Shown here: positions 44,384-55,940 of the stretch, piece by piece
How the letters are laid out: the number at the start of each line of letters is the position of its first letter
How positions within the stretch are numbered: position 1 is the stretch's first letter
Assembly: GCA_958295665.1 (NCBI GenBank)
Contig: OY282558.1
Span: 336,695,106-336,759,105, forward strand
Reading direction: 5' to 3'
DNA length: 64,000 nucleotides
DNA from: Tipula vernalis
Lineage: Eukaryota; Arthropoda; Insecta; Diptera; Tipulidae
Position numbers and translations under genes: made by a program
Notes under the pieces: generated by a model
The model's input: the letters and a program-made list of their open reading frames with translations, nothing else
Databases searched by the model: none
What the model was told of the DNA's origin: nothing

Positions 44384-45741
44384 ATGTTTGTAACGTTAAA
44401 ACTATTTGTCTTAATAGTCCTATTTTATATTTGTAATGCTCAAAGACTAGAAATTAAAAATTTGCATAAAGACCCTATACTACTAATAAAAACAAATCAA
44501 TGTAAAATTCAAATAGGGAATATCAAAATCATACACCCTATTAACTTAACTAATATAGAATTAGTTGTAGAATCTATTAACAAAATTATGATCAGTAAAT
44601 TGTATGATAAGTTGGAACTTGATAGCATAATAAGACAAAAGTTGAAGAAATTATACAACAATCTTCGTCAAATAAAACCCATGCATAATAATAGACACAA
44701 ACGATGGGATACATTAGGATCAGCATGGAAATGGCTCGCGGGAAATCCAGACGCTGACGATCTACGCGTAAATAACAGCACAATGGCTAACAAAGTTGTA
44801 TTAACGGAAATAGAGACGTTAGCAACTATAATTAACATAGACACCGTCAACACAATACTAGAAGACATCCAAGATGCAATAATCCGGACAAAAGTAGAAC
44901 TACCAAGTAGTAAAATACTTTCTTTGAAAGAAATAATCGTAGTAAAGGATCTACTCGTCAATCAGGATATTAACATCACGCTGCCGGATGAAGCACTAGA
45001 ATTCGTCACCCCGAAAATAGCAGTAAATAAAGAAACTCTCCTGTAAATGCTTCAAGTACCAAAATATTACCATTAATTATAAATGACACCATCATAGGGA
45101 ACTATCCTCAACACATCATCAAAAGCAATCAAAAATTTCACAAGTTCGAACCACCGACATTCGGATATTCGAGAGTTTAATGATAAGTGAATTAAACCAC
45201 TAGTTATGGGGATCAAAAGCTGCTGTAATGTGACATCCGAAACGGAAACAATCATACAATTCATCTCCGAGAGTAAACTTCTAATAACGCAAAAAACGAG
45301 ACATTATCTTCGGATTGCGGACCCAATGACAGAGTATTATCAGGAAACTTTCTGATAACATTTTGGAATTGTACCATAAACTTCAATAACAGGAAATTTC
45401 AATCGTATGAGATTAGAGGTGAAATGCAGGAAATACATGGAGCACTTTACAATATTGAAGCAACCCGTAAATTAGTAAAAATGCTTGATATGGAGGTAAT
45501 CAACAAGGAGAACATCCAGAATAGGAATCATATCAGAAATGTACATCTAAAGCAAGTAAACCACCAGAATTGGATGTGGACACTATCAGGAGGCGTATCC
45601 CTCTCATCAGTCGGCATGTTGTTATTAATCAGTTACATTGTCATCAATAGGCGTACTACCACGGTAAAAATAAAGAAATCAAGCTTCTCATCCAAGAAAC
45701 ACAGAAAACCAACCAAACCGCATCATATTCGGACCTGTTAA
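44384..45741 (+). pseudogene. Errantivirus-like env (envelope glycoprotein), broken
   Basis: Hydrophobic N-terminal signal-like segment, a furin-type RHKR site at about 44694-44705, and near the end a hydrophobic membrane anchor (about 45600-45650) with a basic cytoplasmic tail. The first open part ends at a stop near 45046. The middle section 45047-45423 has several stops; the last part is open to 45741. Architecture matches insect errantivirus env genes; this copy cannot encode a whole protein. Confidence 0.8.
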
Positions 45742-45785
45742 CAAAAGCTGGCATCAAACAAAAGGACGTGGACGCCCTTTCCTCA

Positions 45786-45796
45786 GCCCCGGGAGG
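45786..45796 (+). other. Polypurine tract
   Basis: GGGAGG immediately before AGTTAT of the 3' LTR, the expected plus-strand priming site. Confidence 0.6.
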
Positions 45797-46118
45797 AGTT
45801 ATATTGATGTAATCTACTGACTCAACAAAGCAACACATTACCACACATATAAGGTGTCAAGTAATATTGCTGAACAGCAAATACCAAGAACGAACATGTC
45901 TGAAATACGATCAATAAAAAATGTTGATAATGCACAACGTGAGAAATAAGTTGAGTTCCAACTTTTTGCTAAATAGACATTTTTCCTTTTACAAGAACTA
46001 GTTAAGATATAATTTGTAAGTTTAGTTTTAGTTTAAACTCTGTTAAAGTAAGATTGAAAAATAAATGTTCAAATAAAATATTTTTTTTTATTTTTTATTT
46101 TTCTTCAAACCTATACCT
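45797..46118 (+). repeat. 3' LTR of errantivirus-like element (322 bp)
   Basis: Same sequence as the 5' LTR with about ten substitutions and a T/A-run expansion near its end. Confidence 0.9.
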
Positions 46119-46650
46119 ATATTTTACTTCACACATTTGGTGACTCTGAGATGACTATTTTGCTGTTAAGACTTAACGTTTTACCAAAAACGATGTATGT
46201 AATACCGAGACGTCTCGTGAACATTTATTTTCAAAAAATAAAAAAACAACAACAAGAAATGGAAAATACAGTAGAACTGTAATAACTTTATCTTCTTAAT
46301 CTCTTTAAATCAGGCTCTCTGCTGTTAATTTCTTCTTACCTCTTACTTCTTTTTGATTTGCGTTTGACTTTGAATTGAGTTTGCTCTACGAGATTAAGGT
46401 GTTTATTCCTGTAGTCGTGTCGCTTCATTCGACGTGACAGTTGTCGTGTCACTTCACCTAAAAAATGGTATTCCCTAAGTCGACGCAAATGACATGACAT
46501 GCCCAATAAATCATCGGGCAACTCAATAAAAATTGCTCAAAATGTGACAGATTATTTGTTTGTCAAAATTTATAATATCATAACAATAAATTTAGTTATA
46601 ACGAATGTATAAAGTATTATTGTTTTTATCAAATAATTCTATTTGAAGAA

Positions 46651-47899
46651 ATGTGTTCCTCTGAAATGTTTTATTCATCGAGTGAAAAAGAGGAAATTTG
46701 CGATATGAGAGATTTTCGGAGGAGGTTAAGAGACAAATCTAATCCTTTGGAATTACCATACAACTTGTATTGTTGCTTATGGTTTTTAATTATGCACATT
46801 TTTTATCTATCTTTTCTTTTAGATTTATCAGATATTTCCGAATTAATCCAGATGATTTTGTATATTTGTTACGAAAATTAGAAATACAACTTAAACTAAG
46901 GAAAAGGATATCTTCTATACCCCCGATAGTAAAATTAGCCGCCACATTGCGGTATTTTGCCGAAGGAGGCTACCAAACTGGCTGTGGAAACGAATTTCTC
47001 GTTGGATTAGCACAATCAACATTTTCAAAAGTATTAACACAGATACTTAATATTCTTCAAAATGAGATTTGTGCAGAGTTTATAAACTTTCCAACAGCAA
47101 ATGAAGTAAAAGAAAGGATCAAGCTGGCATTTTACACAAAAACTGGAGTACCCGGTGTTATTGGTTGTATTGATGGCACCCATTTTAAAATTGCATCGCC
47201 ATCCAAAGAAGATAGACACCTTTATCTCAATAGGAAAGGATTTTGTAGTTTAAACGCTATGCTAGTAAGTAATCACTTAAGAGGTTTATTTTATCATACC
47301 TTATTTGAACAATTTTAAAATGTATTTCTTAGGTATGTGATGATAGAATGTGCATAACATTTTTTGATGCTAACCACCCTGGATCGTGTCACGATGCATT
47401 CATCTTTAATTCTAGTGAACTGGATACTCATCTTCAAACTAATTTTGAAAATGGCGAAACAAATACTTGGCTATTAGGTAAAATATGTAATTTTCAAATA
47501 TTTTTTTTATAAACCAAATTTTTAATCGTAGGTGACGCAGGTTATTCTCTGAAGCCATATTTAATGACGCCGTTTCGATCTTCGGTAGATGGCTCTCGAG
47601 AGAGTGCATTTAACACAAAACACTCAAAAGCCAGAAACATTGTAGAACGAACAATTGGCCTACTCAAAAACCGATATCGTTGCTTAATGGACAAACTATA
47701 TTACAAACCCGAAAAATCGACGCAAATAGCAAACATGTGTTGTGCGTTCCATAACATGTGTATTCTTCACAACGTCGATATGGATACAACAATATCGAAT
47801 GTACTGCCTGTGCCTGAACAACTAAGAGAGATAGCAGAAGAGGATAATAATGATGTTGGCCAAAGAATAAGAAGACAATTAATGAATTCAATTTGTTAA
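46651..47899 (+). CDS. PIF/Harbinger DDE transposase, four exons, apparently intact
   Basis: Exons 46651-46766, 46823-47264, 47333-47477, 47532-47899 join to 1,071 bases (356 residues) with all GT-AG introns (56, 68 and 54 bases) and no stop. The nuclease cuts element ends and integrates them at TWA-type targets. Catalytic residues: Asp156 in GCIDGTHFKI, Asp236 in LLGDAGYS, Glu272 in NIVERTIGLLKNRY, spacing 80 and 36, as expected for the DDE_Tnp_4 family. PIVKLAATLRYFAEG and a QSTFSKVLTQI helix precede the core. The ATG at 46651 is supported by phase continuity into exon 2. The copy looks potentially active if the accessory protein is supplied. Confidence 0.88.
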
Positions 47900-48114
47900 A
47901 ATTATTTTATTAAAATTATAAAAAAAATAATAAAAACTATATTTGGAAAATCCATAATTCATTTTTTCCTAATTAATTGGATCACATTTCAATTACATAT
48001 GTAAAATTCAGTCAAACTGTCACATAAATTCATATTTATATACATATTTACATTATATTAAGAACACCGGCCATAACGATTTCCTCATTAAAACATTAAA
48101 TTTCAATATATTCT

Positions 48115-49016
48115 TCATATTTTTTTGTCCAGCTGATTCTGGCGCCAAATCTTAAATTTTTTTCGCTTTAGCTTATAAGATTTTTTGGCATATCGTGCTG
48201 ACTCTTTGGCGTACTTTTCTATTTCTTGTATAGATTTTGTTTGAATTTCCAGTAAACGTTGGCGTTCCTCATTATGAGTTTTTGTTGTTTTGTTTTGTTT
48301 TTTGTTCTGTATGTTTTTTTCGCGGTTGATGACGGTGATGAAACAGTTTCCATACGACTCTCAAGAAGTTCACTCATTTGTGTATCATCTTCTGGCAGAG
48401 GTTCAATATTCAACTCTGTAACTATGTAATCTGTGGATGGTGTGTTGATATTTGAAGAATTAGCAGCTAAGGAATCTTTTGAAGGACCAGGAACTGATGA
48501 GAGGCCAAAAGCATTTTGGTTTGGTTTTGGGTATATTTTATCGTAACATAGGAGGCTTATCACGCTTTCCTCCAATGGGGAAAAAGTGTATAGTCGGCAA
48601 GGACCACCCCCAGTTTTTTCACTTTCTTTTTTATTATGACCCATTTTTTTTTAATTTTTCCTTTGAAATCATTCCATACCTAAAACGTAAAAAATAGCTT
48701 TTATTAATGAACAAAAATTAATTACAAAAACGATTTACTTTTTGCCATCCTGGTCCATCCCGTACTGGAGGTCCTAATGAATTTAATTTATCGGCAAAAC
48801 GGTTCCATGCATTAAAATACTCTGCTTTGGAGCTACCGAAATTAAAATAACCTTTTGCAACCTCAACGTTTTTTTCCATACACTGTACGAGGCACTCAAA
48901 CTGCTTTACATTAGTGATTTTGACACTAATAAATAATATATATAATAAATATAAATATTATTATAATTTATATCCAATTTACAATGATAAAAAACTTACA
49001 TTTTATCCCCCTCCAT
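48115..49016 (-). pseudogene. Harbinger accessory DNA-binding (Myb/SANT-like) protein, two A-run frameshifts
   Basis: Exons 49016-49000, 48925-48739 and 48679-48115 (minus strand) with GT-AG introns. The N-terminal domain reads VKQFECLVQCMEKNVEVAKG, GYFNFG..., WNRFADKLNSLGPP, VWNDFKGKIKKK, then TGGGP and LEESVISLL; the C-terminus is a basic helical tail (EIEKYAKESARYAKKSYKLK). Such proteins bind the TIRs and help carry the transposase into the nucleus. The frame shifts once in an A9 run (48642-48650) and again near 48280 beside A runs. One added base at each would give a 256-residue frame. Either real decay or homopolymer assembly error. Confidence 0.75.
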
Positions 49017-49444
49017 ATTCGTGTCGTCTTAAAAATTCGCACGACTAGAAATGTCACCTCAGGTGATATGAAACTTTTCCATCGACTGATGGAATACAAT
49101 ACTTGTCACTTCAATCGACGATTGTCGCTTCAGTCGACTAAGAGAATATAAAAAAATGACTGTCGAAAGAAACGACAGACGACACGACTAATGGAATAAG
49201 GGCATAAAAATATAAAAAACAAATCGAATAAAAATTTGTATTTCTCACTATTTTTATTTTTGTTTATTTTTTGTGTTTACATTTTACAATTTTTATGTGT
49301 GAGTACGTACATCAATTCATACAAAATTTGTGATAGTTTGCAACAAATAAAAAAAAAAACATTATGAGATAAATAGAAAATAAACGCTTCTCGTATAGTT
49401 TCCTAATAAGTTTATGTTACTGGTTTTGGATTTTTTAACCTTTC

Positions 49445-49670
49445 ACCCTTATTCCCTTAGTCGTGTCACTTGTCACTTGTACCGACAATCAAATTTTGAT
49501 ATTCTCTTAGTCGATCGATTCGACAATTGTCGTTTGAAGTGACAGATATAGTTTTACGTCGCATTCTCTTATATTATCACTTCGATCGACTAAGAGAATA
49601 CCAATTTAAAGTTGAATTGACACGACAATTGTCACGTCGAATGAAGTGACACGACCAAGGGAATAGGGGT
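49445..49670. mobile_element. Harbinger-derived MITE 1, ~226 bp
   Basis: TIRs ACCCTTATTCCCTTAGTCGT and ACCCCTATTCCCTTGGTCGT (reverse complement of right end). Interior carries TTCTCTTAGTCGATCGA and its mirror. Same termini as the 46.4-kb element. Confidence 0.8.
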
Positions 49671-49761
49671 ATTTATTTAACCTTTTCCCGGCTGAATAAA
49701 AAAAAACTACATATTTCGGCTGGAGTTCATATTGTTTATATAAAAATAAAGCGAATTTATC

Positions 49762-49986
49762 ACCCCTATTCCCTTAGTCGCGTCACTTGTCACTTGTACC
49801 GACAATCACATTTTGGTATTCTCTTAGTCGATCGATGCGATAATTGTCGTTTGAAGTGATGAACATTCTTTTACGTCGCATTCTCTTATATTATCACTTC
49901 GATCGACTAAGAGAATACCAATTTAAAATTGAAGTGACGCGACAATTATCACGTCGAATGAAGTGACACGACCAAGGGAATAGGGG
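49762..49986. mobile_element. Harbinger-derived MITE 2, ~225 bp
   Basis: Same family, size and orientation as MITE 1, about 90 bases downstream, with roughly 5-10% differences by eye. Confidence 0.8.
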
Positions 49987-50094
49987 TATATGTTACTAAC
50001 ATGGGTGTACATTGCGTTATGAACTATTTGTTGTGCCAAACTGGGAATTTACATATGATTATGATACTTACTAAATGTGGCATTCTAAATTGAA

Positions 50095-51170
50095 TTTTAG
50101 ATGAAGTTCTGGAATATGGCCAAGTATAATGGAGCTTGTCTATTTCGCAACCGCTTACAATGAAATTTTTTATGTGCGTTTGAAATGGGATTTTAAAACG
50201 ATTTTTGGAAGAAGTTCTGACATATGACCAAGAATGATGGCACTTGCCTATTTCTCAACCGATAATGATGAAATTTGACAAGTGCATTGGAAATGGGATT
50301 CTAAAATGATTTTTGGGTGAAATTCTGGAACATGGCCAAGTATAATGGAACTTGCCTACTTCTCAACTAATTATGATGAAATTCGGTTTGTGTGTTGGAA
50401 ATTGGATTCTAAAATGATTTTTGGAAGAAGTTCTGGAATATGGCAAAGGAAAGAACTTGTCTATTTCTAAACCGATTATGATGAAATTCGACTTGTACAA
50501 TGGAAATGGGATGTTCAAATGATTTTTAGATGAAGTTCTGGAATATAGCCAAGTATGGATGTAACTTGTCTATTTCTTAACCGATCTTGATGAAACTTGA
50601 CACGTGCGATAGAAATGGGATTCTAAAATGATATTTAGATGAAGTTCTGGAATATGGTCAATTAGGAAGGAACTCGGTTATTTCTCAACTGATTAAGATG
50701 AAATTCGAATTGTACGATGGAAATGAGATCTTCAAATCATTTTAAGATGAAGTTCTGGAGTAAGGCTAAGTAGGATGGAACTTGGCTATTTCTTGAACGA
50801 TTTTGACGAAATTCTACTTATACGACGAAAATGGGACCTTCAAATGATTTTTAGATGAAGTTCTGGAATATGGCCAAGTAGGATGAAACTTGGCTATTTC
50901 TTGAACGATTTTGATGAAATTCGACTTGTATGATGGAAATGGGACCTTCAAATGATTTTTAGATGAAGTTCTTGAATATGGCCAAGTAGAATGGAACTTG
51001 GATATTTCTTGAACGATTTTGATGAAATTCGACAAGTGCGATAGAAATAGGATTCTAAAATGATATTTATAAAAGTTCTGGAATATGGTCAATTAGGAAG
51101 GGACTCGGTTATTTCTCAATCGATTATGATGAAATTTTACTTGTGTGTTTACAGAGGAATACAATTTTGT
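50095..51170 (+). repeat. 108-bp tandem array, left arm, about 10 units
   Basis: GAAGTTCTGGAATATGGCCA recurs near 50103, 50211, 50319, 50428, 50532, 50642, 50750, 50858, 50966 and 51073, a period close to 108. Units diverge by roughly 10-25%. Confidence 0.9.
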
Positions 51171-51521
51171 GAACAATTAAAATTGTTGGTTTAGAAATTC
51201 GATATGAAGTTTTGCAAGTATGTCAAAGGTGTTAAAGATTTTTTCTATTAGATTGATTATTTACTAGAAGATATTTTTCCGCAAATAAAAGTAAATTATT
51301 TAAAAAACACTTTTGATTGAAATATAATGTGACTCTAAAGAAATAAAATAAACTTTGTTTGGGGGATTTTACTAACAATTGATGTAATAAAAAGTAAAAT
51401 GAGGGGCATTAGAATAAATTTTACCTGTCGCACTGTCGCTCAATTAGCAAAGCTGGTTAGAATCACTTTCTATACAATAAGCATTGAGAAGCATAATGGA
51501 GATTGGCTGAAAAGAATCTCT
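51171..51521 (+). repeat. Inner unique part of left arm
   Basis: Aligns with the reverse complement of about 59598-59960, including GCACTGTCGCTCAATTAGCA and TTTGGGGGATTTTACTAACA. Non-coding. Confidence 0.85.
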
Positions 51522-52626
51522 ATTTGAATTGCGGAAAAGCCGGTCTTTCTTATTTTTAGAATTCTTTTAATATACAATTTAAAATTAGTTTAGGCAAAGC
51601 GAGAAACGCTAGTAATAAAGCAGAAAGAGTTCTAAATATGAAGAAATTGGCAATTCTGTACTACACCTATTCATGCAGTCATGTTTTTCGGCCATAACAC
51701 AGCTTTTCGAAATTGTTTTTGTAACACTACACAAGCATCATGAATAACATGAGATAGTATGCGGCGCTTTCTGCTCTACCAACTGTTGGCAACATGTTGT
51801 CTAAAATAACCCTGTTGTTTTCTGAATGCCCCGATTTATTGAAAATTGCATGGCAATGTTATGTATCGAATGTCATTTTGCCCATCAGTAAATTTTGAAA
51901 GCCAACATGTTTCGGGACCTGAAAGCGCCCAATGGTACCCATTTCCAAGCCGTTGAAAGCTTACTAAAAGCGATTGTGTTGGAGTCAGTGCTTTAATTTT
52001 CGACTTTATTTTTTAAAGCCAACACAGAGAGAAAAGATTGCTTTTATGAAACGAAACTTGCTTCATTTAATCATTTTGGTACAATGATTTTCAACCTATC
52101 AAACCCATTTATTGAATTGAGAATCGGCTTGAATAGGACAATAAAATTACTGTTTTATTCGCTTAAGAAATAATTGTTAAATCGAAGAAAGGCTGGGTAG
52201 TATTAAATCTAGCAATTATTTTATTAAATTTAAGTTTAAAACATTATAACAAAATAATTAAAACCAAGAAAACGGCCTGCTTGAAGTAATTAAATAAGAT
52301 TATTAATTTAATACGTTTCAATGTAAAATGAAGGTTATGTGTTTCTTAAACTAAGGAATGATTTTGCTTTAATGAAGAATTTGTTTTTTCAATTTAAAAG
52401 AGTACTCGCTGTTTATGAAAACACAAAACAACAATTTTATAATATCTTCGCTCAATTAAAGCAAATAGTTCTTAATTTAATAAAATGATTTATTAACTTT
52501 AGCAACTACTTTCTATATTGAATGCGAGTGAAACTTTTTCGTTTAGCAAGGGCCCTCTTCTTTTAAGCAATTGTTTGCTTAAATTAAGAATTTTCATTAG
52601 GTAAAAGCATGCTCGCTGGACAAATA
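51522..52626. other. No gene seen
   Basis: AT-rich with frequent short motifs around TTGCTTAATTTAA and AAGCAAATAGTTCTTAA; no open frame supported. Confidence 0.4.
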
Positions 52627-52896
52627 CAGTCATACCCCGCCTAACGTTGTTAATTGGTTCCGACGTTAGGCGAAACAACGTTATAAGAGGCAAAGAATGT
52701 ATGTAGACAAATAGACGAGAAAATTTCATTGTTTTTTGTTTTTTGCCTTTTTTTCAGTGGTTTTTTGCTTTGCTTATTATTTTAAACGACGTTACAACGA
52801 AGCACAGCGACGATAGCGAGAGGTTTGTTCGCATTTTACTAACGACGTTACAGCGGAACGACGTTATGAGGGGGGACGTTGTACGGGGTATGACTG
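52627..52896. mobile_element. pogo/Tigger-like MITE, 270 bp, TA duplication
   Basis: CAGTCATACCCCGCCTAACG at the left, CAGTCATACCCCGTACAACG from the right, TA on both sides (52625-52626, 52897-52898). AACGACGTTAC-type motifs repeat inside. Non-coding. Confidence 0.85.
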
Positions 52897-53523
52897 TAAT
52901 TCAAAATACCTTTTGTTATTTTACATTCATAAATAATAATTTATTTGGCTTTAATTAAAATTATTAACTTAAATTAAAAAATATATTCATATATGATTAT
53001 GGTTTACAGCTCATTAATTATCGTATAAACTCATAGATTAGTAAATAATATAATTTTTATTAAAATAATATTTTTATTTTTTTTGTTTAAGTTCCCTTGA
53101 GAATTCGAAGCGTTAGATTTTGATTTAAAATTTAGAAAAAAATGTAAGCTAAGAAAACAAATTATTTTAAAAAATATAGTTAAAATATGAATATATTTAA
53201 TAAATTTTTAATGTTTTGTGTATAAAGTTTAATGTATTAATTTTAATTCAAATGTTTACTAAAATATGTAAATAATACAGCAAAAATAGGACAAAATAAT
53301 TATAAAACAAAATGTAATGCAAATATTTTTTTTAAAATTTGAAATAACCCGAAACTTTAAGAAATAATTTGTTGATTATTAATAAATAATGGAAACTATT
53401 CGGTTTTTTCAATTTCCGAGAGTAAGCTTTTTAGTTCTGGAACCATCGAATCTAAATTAATCTTGTAAAAATAAACTTGTATGAAATTCCAAACTTTTGG
53501 CATTCGATTGGATATTTTGCATT
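52897..53523. other. No gene seen
   Basis: AT-rich spacer after the MITE, up to the minus-strand gene remnant. Confidence 0.4.
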
Positions 53524-55940
53524 TTGCATTATTTTATGCATTTTAGGAAGCTATCAAATTTAAAATAAATGTTATCAAACACAATCGAATACTGGTAATG
53601 ATTTCCGTCAGGTATAACTGCGATTAGTGGCTGAAGCGTAATACCGTAATTGAGATAATGCTGCTTTTTATCTTCAATAATTTTTTGTAGTTCTATTATC
53701 GAGCCAACTTCTATAGCAAAAGATTTGATAGAATTTTGAATTGAAGGTTTCCAAGCAGTTGTTTTGAGCTTACCAGGAACTATTGCCGATGGTTTGAGAA
53801 TGTAATGAAGAAACTGGATCAACTGATAGTTGGTGTAGTATGTAAATAAAATAAAAACATTGAATTTGTTACTAGTAGTTATTAAAATTTGATTTGTGTG
53901 ATTAAAGAAAAGTGAATGAAAAAAAAAATACTTGGTTAAATAATTAAGTTAACTTGGTCTTTTGTCAAAGATTTCAATTCCTGAATTACAGTTTTGTTTT
54001 TAACTTTTTTAAATAAAACTGAAGAATTTTTTTTAAATAAATGAATCCCACTTCTCAAATAAAGCAAATGTTGAGGCTGGGTAAATTATTTCAAAATCAA
54101 TGTCAATCTGAAATTAAATATAATTTTTACAGCAATAAGTGCCCAAATTGATAATTTTTTTTATGTTGAAAAGTACTTATTGAAATATAATACGGTTATA
54201 AGTCAGGACAATTGTACTATGTTAATCTTTCGAATTTCAAATTTATACATACATACATACATACATACATAATAAAAATTGTATGAAGAAATGTTTTGTT
54301 TAAAGTTAAAACAAACTAGAAAATTCGTGAAACTTTTTTATCGGGTTTGCTTTAATATATTGGCAAAAAGCCCTTTTTTATATGTATCTGCAACAATATT
54401 TATATATGAAAATATTTACCAATCGAAAGCCATTAGATGATTTTAATAGTGGCCAATTGTCAAGAATCTCTGCCGCTTTTAAGTTATTTAGTTCATGTAA
54501 TACCTTGTGACGTCCTTTGGCAGTGTCTTTCCATTTAAGCTCAACTGTTTCTCACGGTGACTGCATGTAAGAAAGCCATTTCTTGTTTTCTTCGAACTCT
54601 GGCTCTATTTCAATTTGATTTTTCTCTAAATGATTTAAAAAATAACAGAGATAAATTTTACGGTACTATCAAAGCTCAAATCATATTTTGTATCTGATTG
54701 ATCAATTGTTCTGTCTCCTGGCGTAAATTTTATCGATGAAAATTTAACTTTATTTTAAAAAACCCAATTTTTTTTCAGTTTGCACCAGCTATTTCGGAAT
54801 TTGTTGTAGAGTTTCCCGGCCGGCCTTTCCTCCCATATAAAAAAGTGCCTACCCTTACAAAATTAAATGCATGCATAAATTTATTCTAAGTTTGAAGAGT
54901 TTATTAAATATCTGCTAAGTTTCAAAGTTGTTATTGAAATAATGTTATTAAAATATATAAAATAAAAACATTTCCTTGCATATAAAATACAATTAACAAT
55001 TAAATAATTTAGAAGATATTTGCCTTATCTTCGCCAGGAAAATATTTTTCTATTTCAAGACTGATTTGTTCCAACTGGGCAGCAGTCATATTTTCTTCCC
55101 TTCTGGTATCGTCGTCCGACGATACCGTCCAGAGAACCGTTTTTGATATAAGCATCAGTAAATTTTTTACCTCGCTCTGTATTTAGGACAGTTTTGAATT
55201 CCTATATAAATTAAATGATATGAAGGTTTAAAATTTACAAAGTGAAAGGCAGAATTTATTTTGCTTTGATATGACGCTAAAGATGCGCTGGAACTAGGAA
55301 TGAAAGAGTTCATCTGTGTATCCATAGATAACGTGCTATTGCTGTTACTCAATGTATAAGACTGTAAAGGGAACCCCTAAAAATCAAAGGCAAAGAAACG
55401 GAAATGCAATATTGTTATTAAATAAATTATTATTAATCTCACATTTCCATTCCCCAATTTTTGATCGAAGCCTAGTTTTTTGCTAAGATCTGTTGCGTCA
55501 GGAAACAAAGCATCCAAATCTGATTCAGTTAAAATCTTTAAATCCATATTGTTATCGAAATTTGATTCTAAAAGAATTTGAAAAGTTAGTAAAGAACACA
55601 CTATAACTTAGAAGCTAGAATTATTTTGAAAATTATCGCAAGTTGATTCCAGTCTCCATTTGCCTAATAAGTAATGCAATTCGTTGGGTTGACCGTTACC
55701 AGAATCAAGCGTGTGGTAAGCATTAAACGAACTATTCTCTAAGTCAGAAAATTATTGAAGATAAAGAAAAAAATGGATTAAATTGAATGTAGTTGATTTG
55801 TCTGAACGCCAAGTTTTAATAAAAATGATTAATTTGTTACCATAGTTTAAGTAAGATTGATTTTCCTCTTCATTTGGTGATGAGTTAAACAGTAATACAA
55901 TATTTACGTTTCGATCATCTGTATTATCTTCAATAGACAT
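53524..55940 (-). pseudogene. Decayed multi-exon gene of an uncharacterised insect family (SAM-like start)
   Basis: Minus-strand exon-like pieces, in order: 55940-55841 (MSIEDNTDDRNVNIVLLFNS), 55738-~55608 (ELHYLLGKWRLESTCDNF), 55567-55443 (MDLKILTESDLDALFPD, resembling the end of a SAM-type helical domain), 55376-55239 (Ser-rich linker), 55201-55009 (EFKTVLNTERGKKFTDAYI, then in another frame AAQLEQISLEIEKYFPGE), ~54850-54730 (GKLYNKFRNSWCKLKKN), ~54630-54415 (EENKKWLSYMQSP, ELKWKDTAKGRHKVL), and 53822-53529 (WKPSIQNSIKSFAIEV, LQPLIAVI). GT-AG sites flank several. Stops and frame changes occur in at least three pieces. The order and block types recall a large family of unnamed insect proteins, but I cannot name a function. 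Confidence 0.55.
54245..54270. repeat. (CATA)n microsatellite
   Basis: About six uninterrupted ATAC units. Confidence 0.9.

Larger units (their letters stand above)
38988..46118 (+). mobile_element. Full-length errantivirus-like (gypsy group) endogenous retrovirus, 7.1 kb
   Basis: LTRs begin AGTTAT and end ATAACT (5') or ATACCT (3'). Target duplication ATAT at 38984-38987 and 46119-46122. Gene order LTR, PBS, gag, pol (PR-RT-RH-IN), env, polypurine tract, LTR. The LTRs differ at about ten substitutions plus a short T-run indel over ~315 bp, so insertion is fairly recent. Each ORF carries stops or frameshifts, so the copy is dead. Confidence 0.92.
46400..49204 (+). mobile_element. PIF/Harbinger element with intact transposase and accessory gene, 2.8 kb
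   Basis: Ends TTATTCCTGTAGTCGTGTCG (left) and TTATTCCATTAGTCGTGTCG (reverse complement of the right end). Two genes in convergent orientation: a four-exon DDE transposase (+) and a three-exon DNA-binding protein (-), the standard PIF/Harbinger layout. The target duplication is unclear. The subterminal zones are rich in GTGTCACTT/GTCGAATGAAGTGACAC-like motifs shared with the two MITEs just downstream. Confidence 0.85.

Noticed and set aside
48642..48650. Programmed ribosomal frameshift at the A9 run
   Set aside because: No conserved slippery heptamer plus downstream structure can be argued, and a second similar shift follows; decay or assembly error is simpler.
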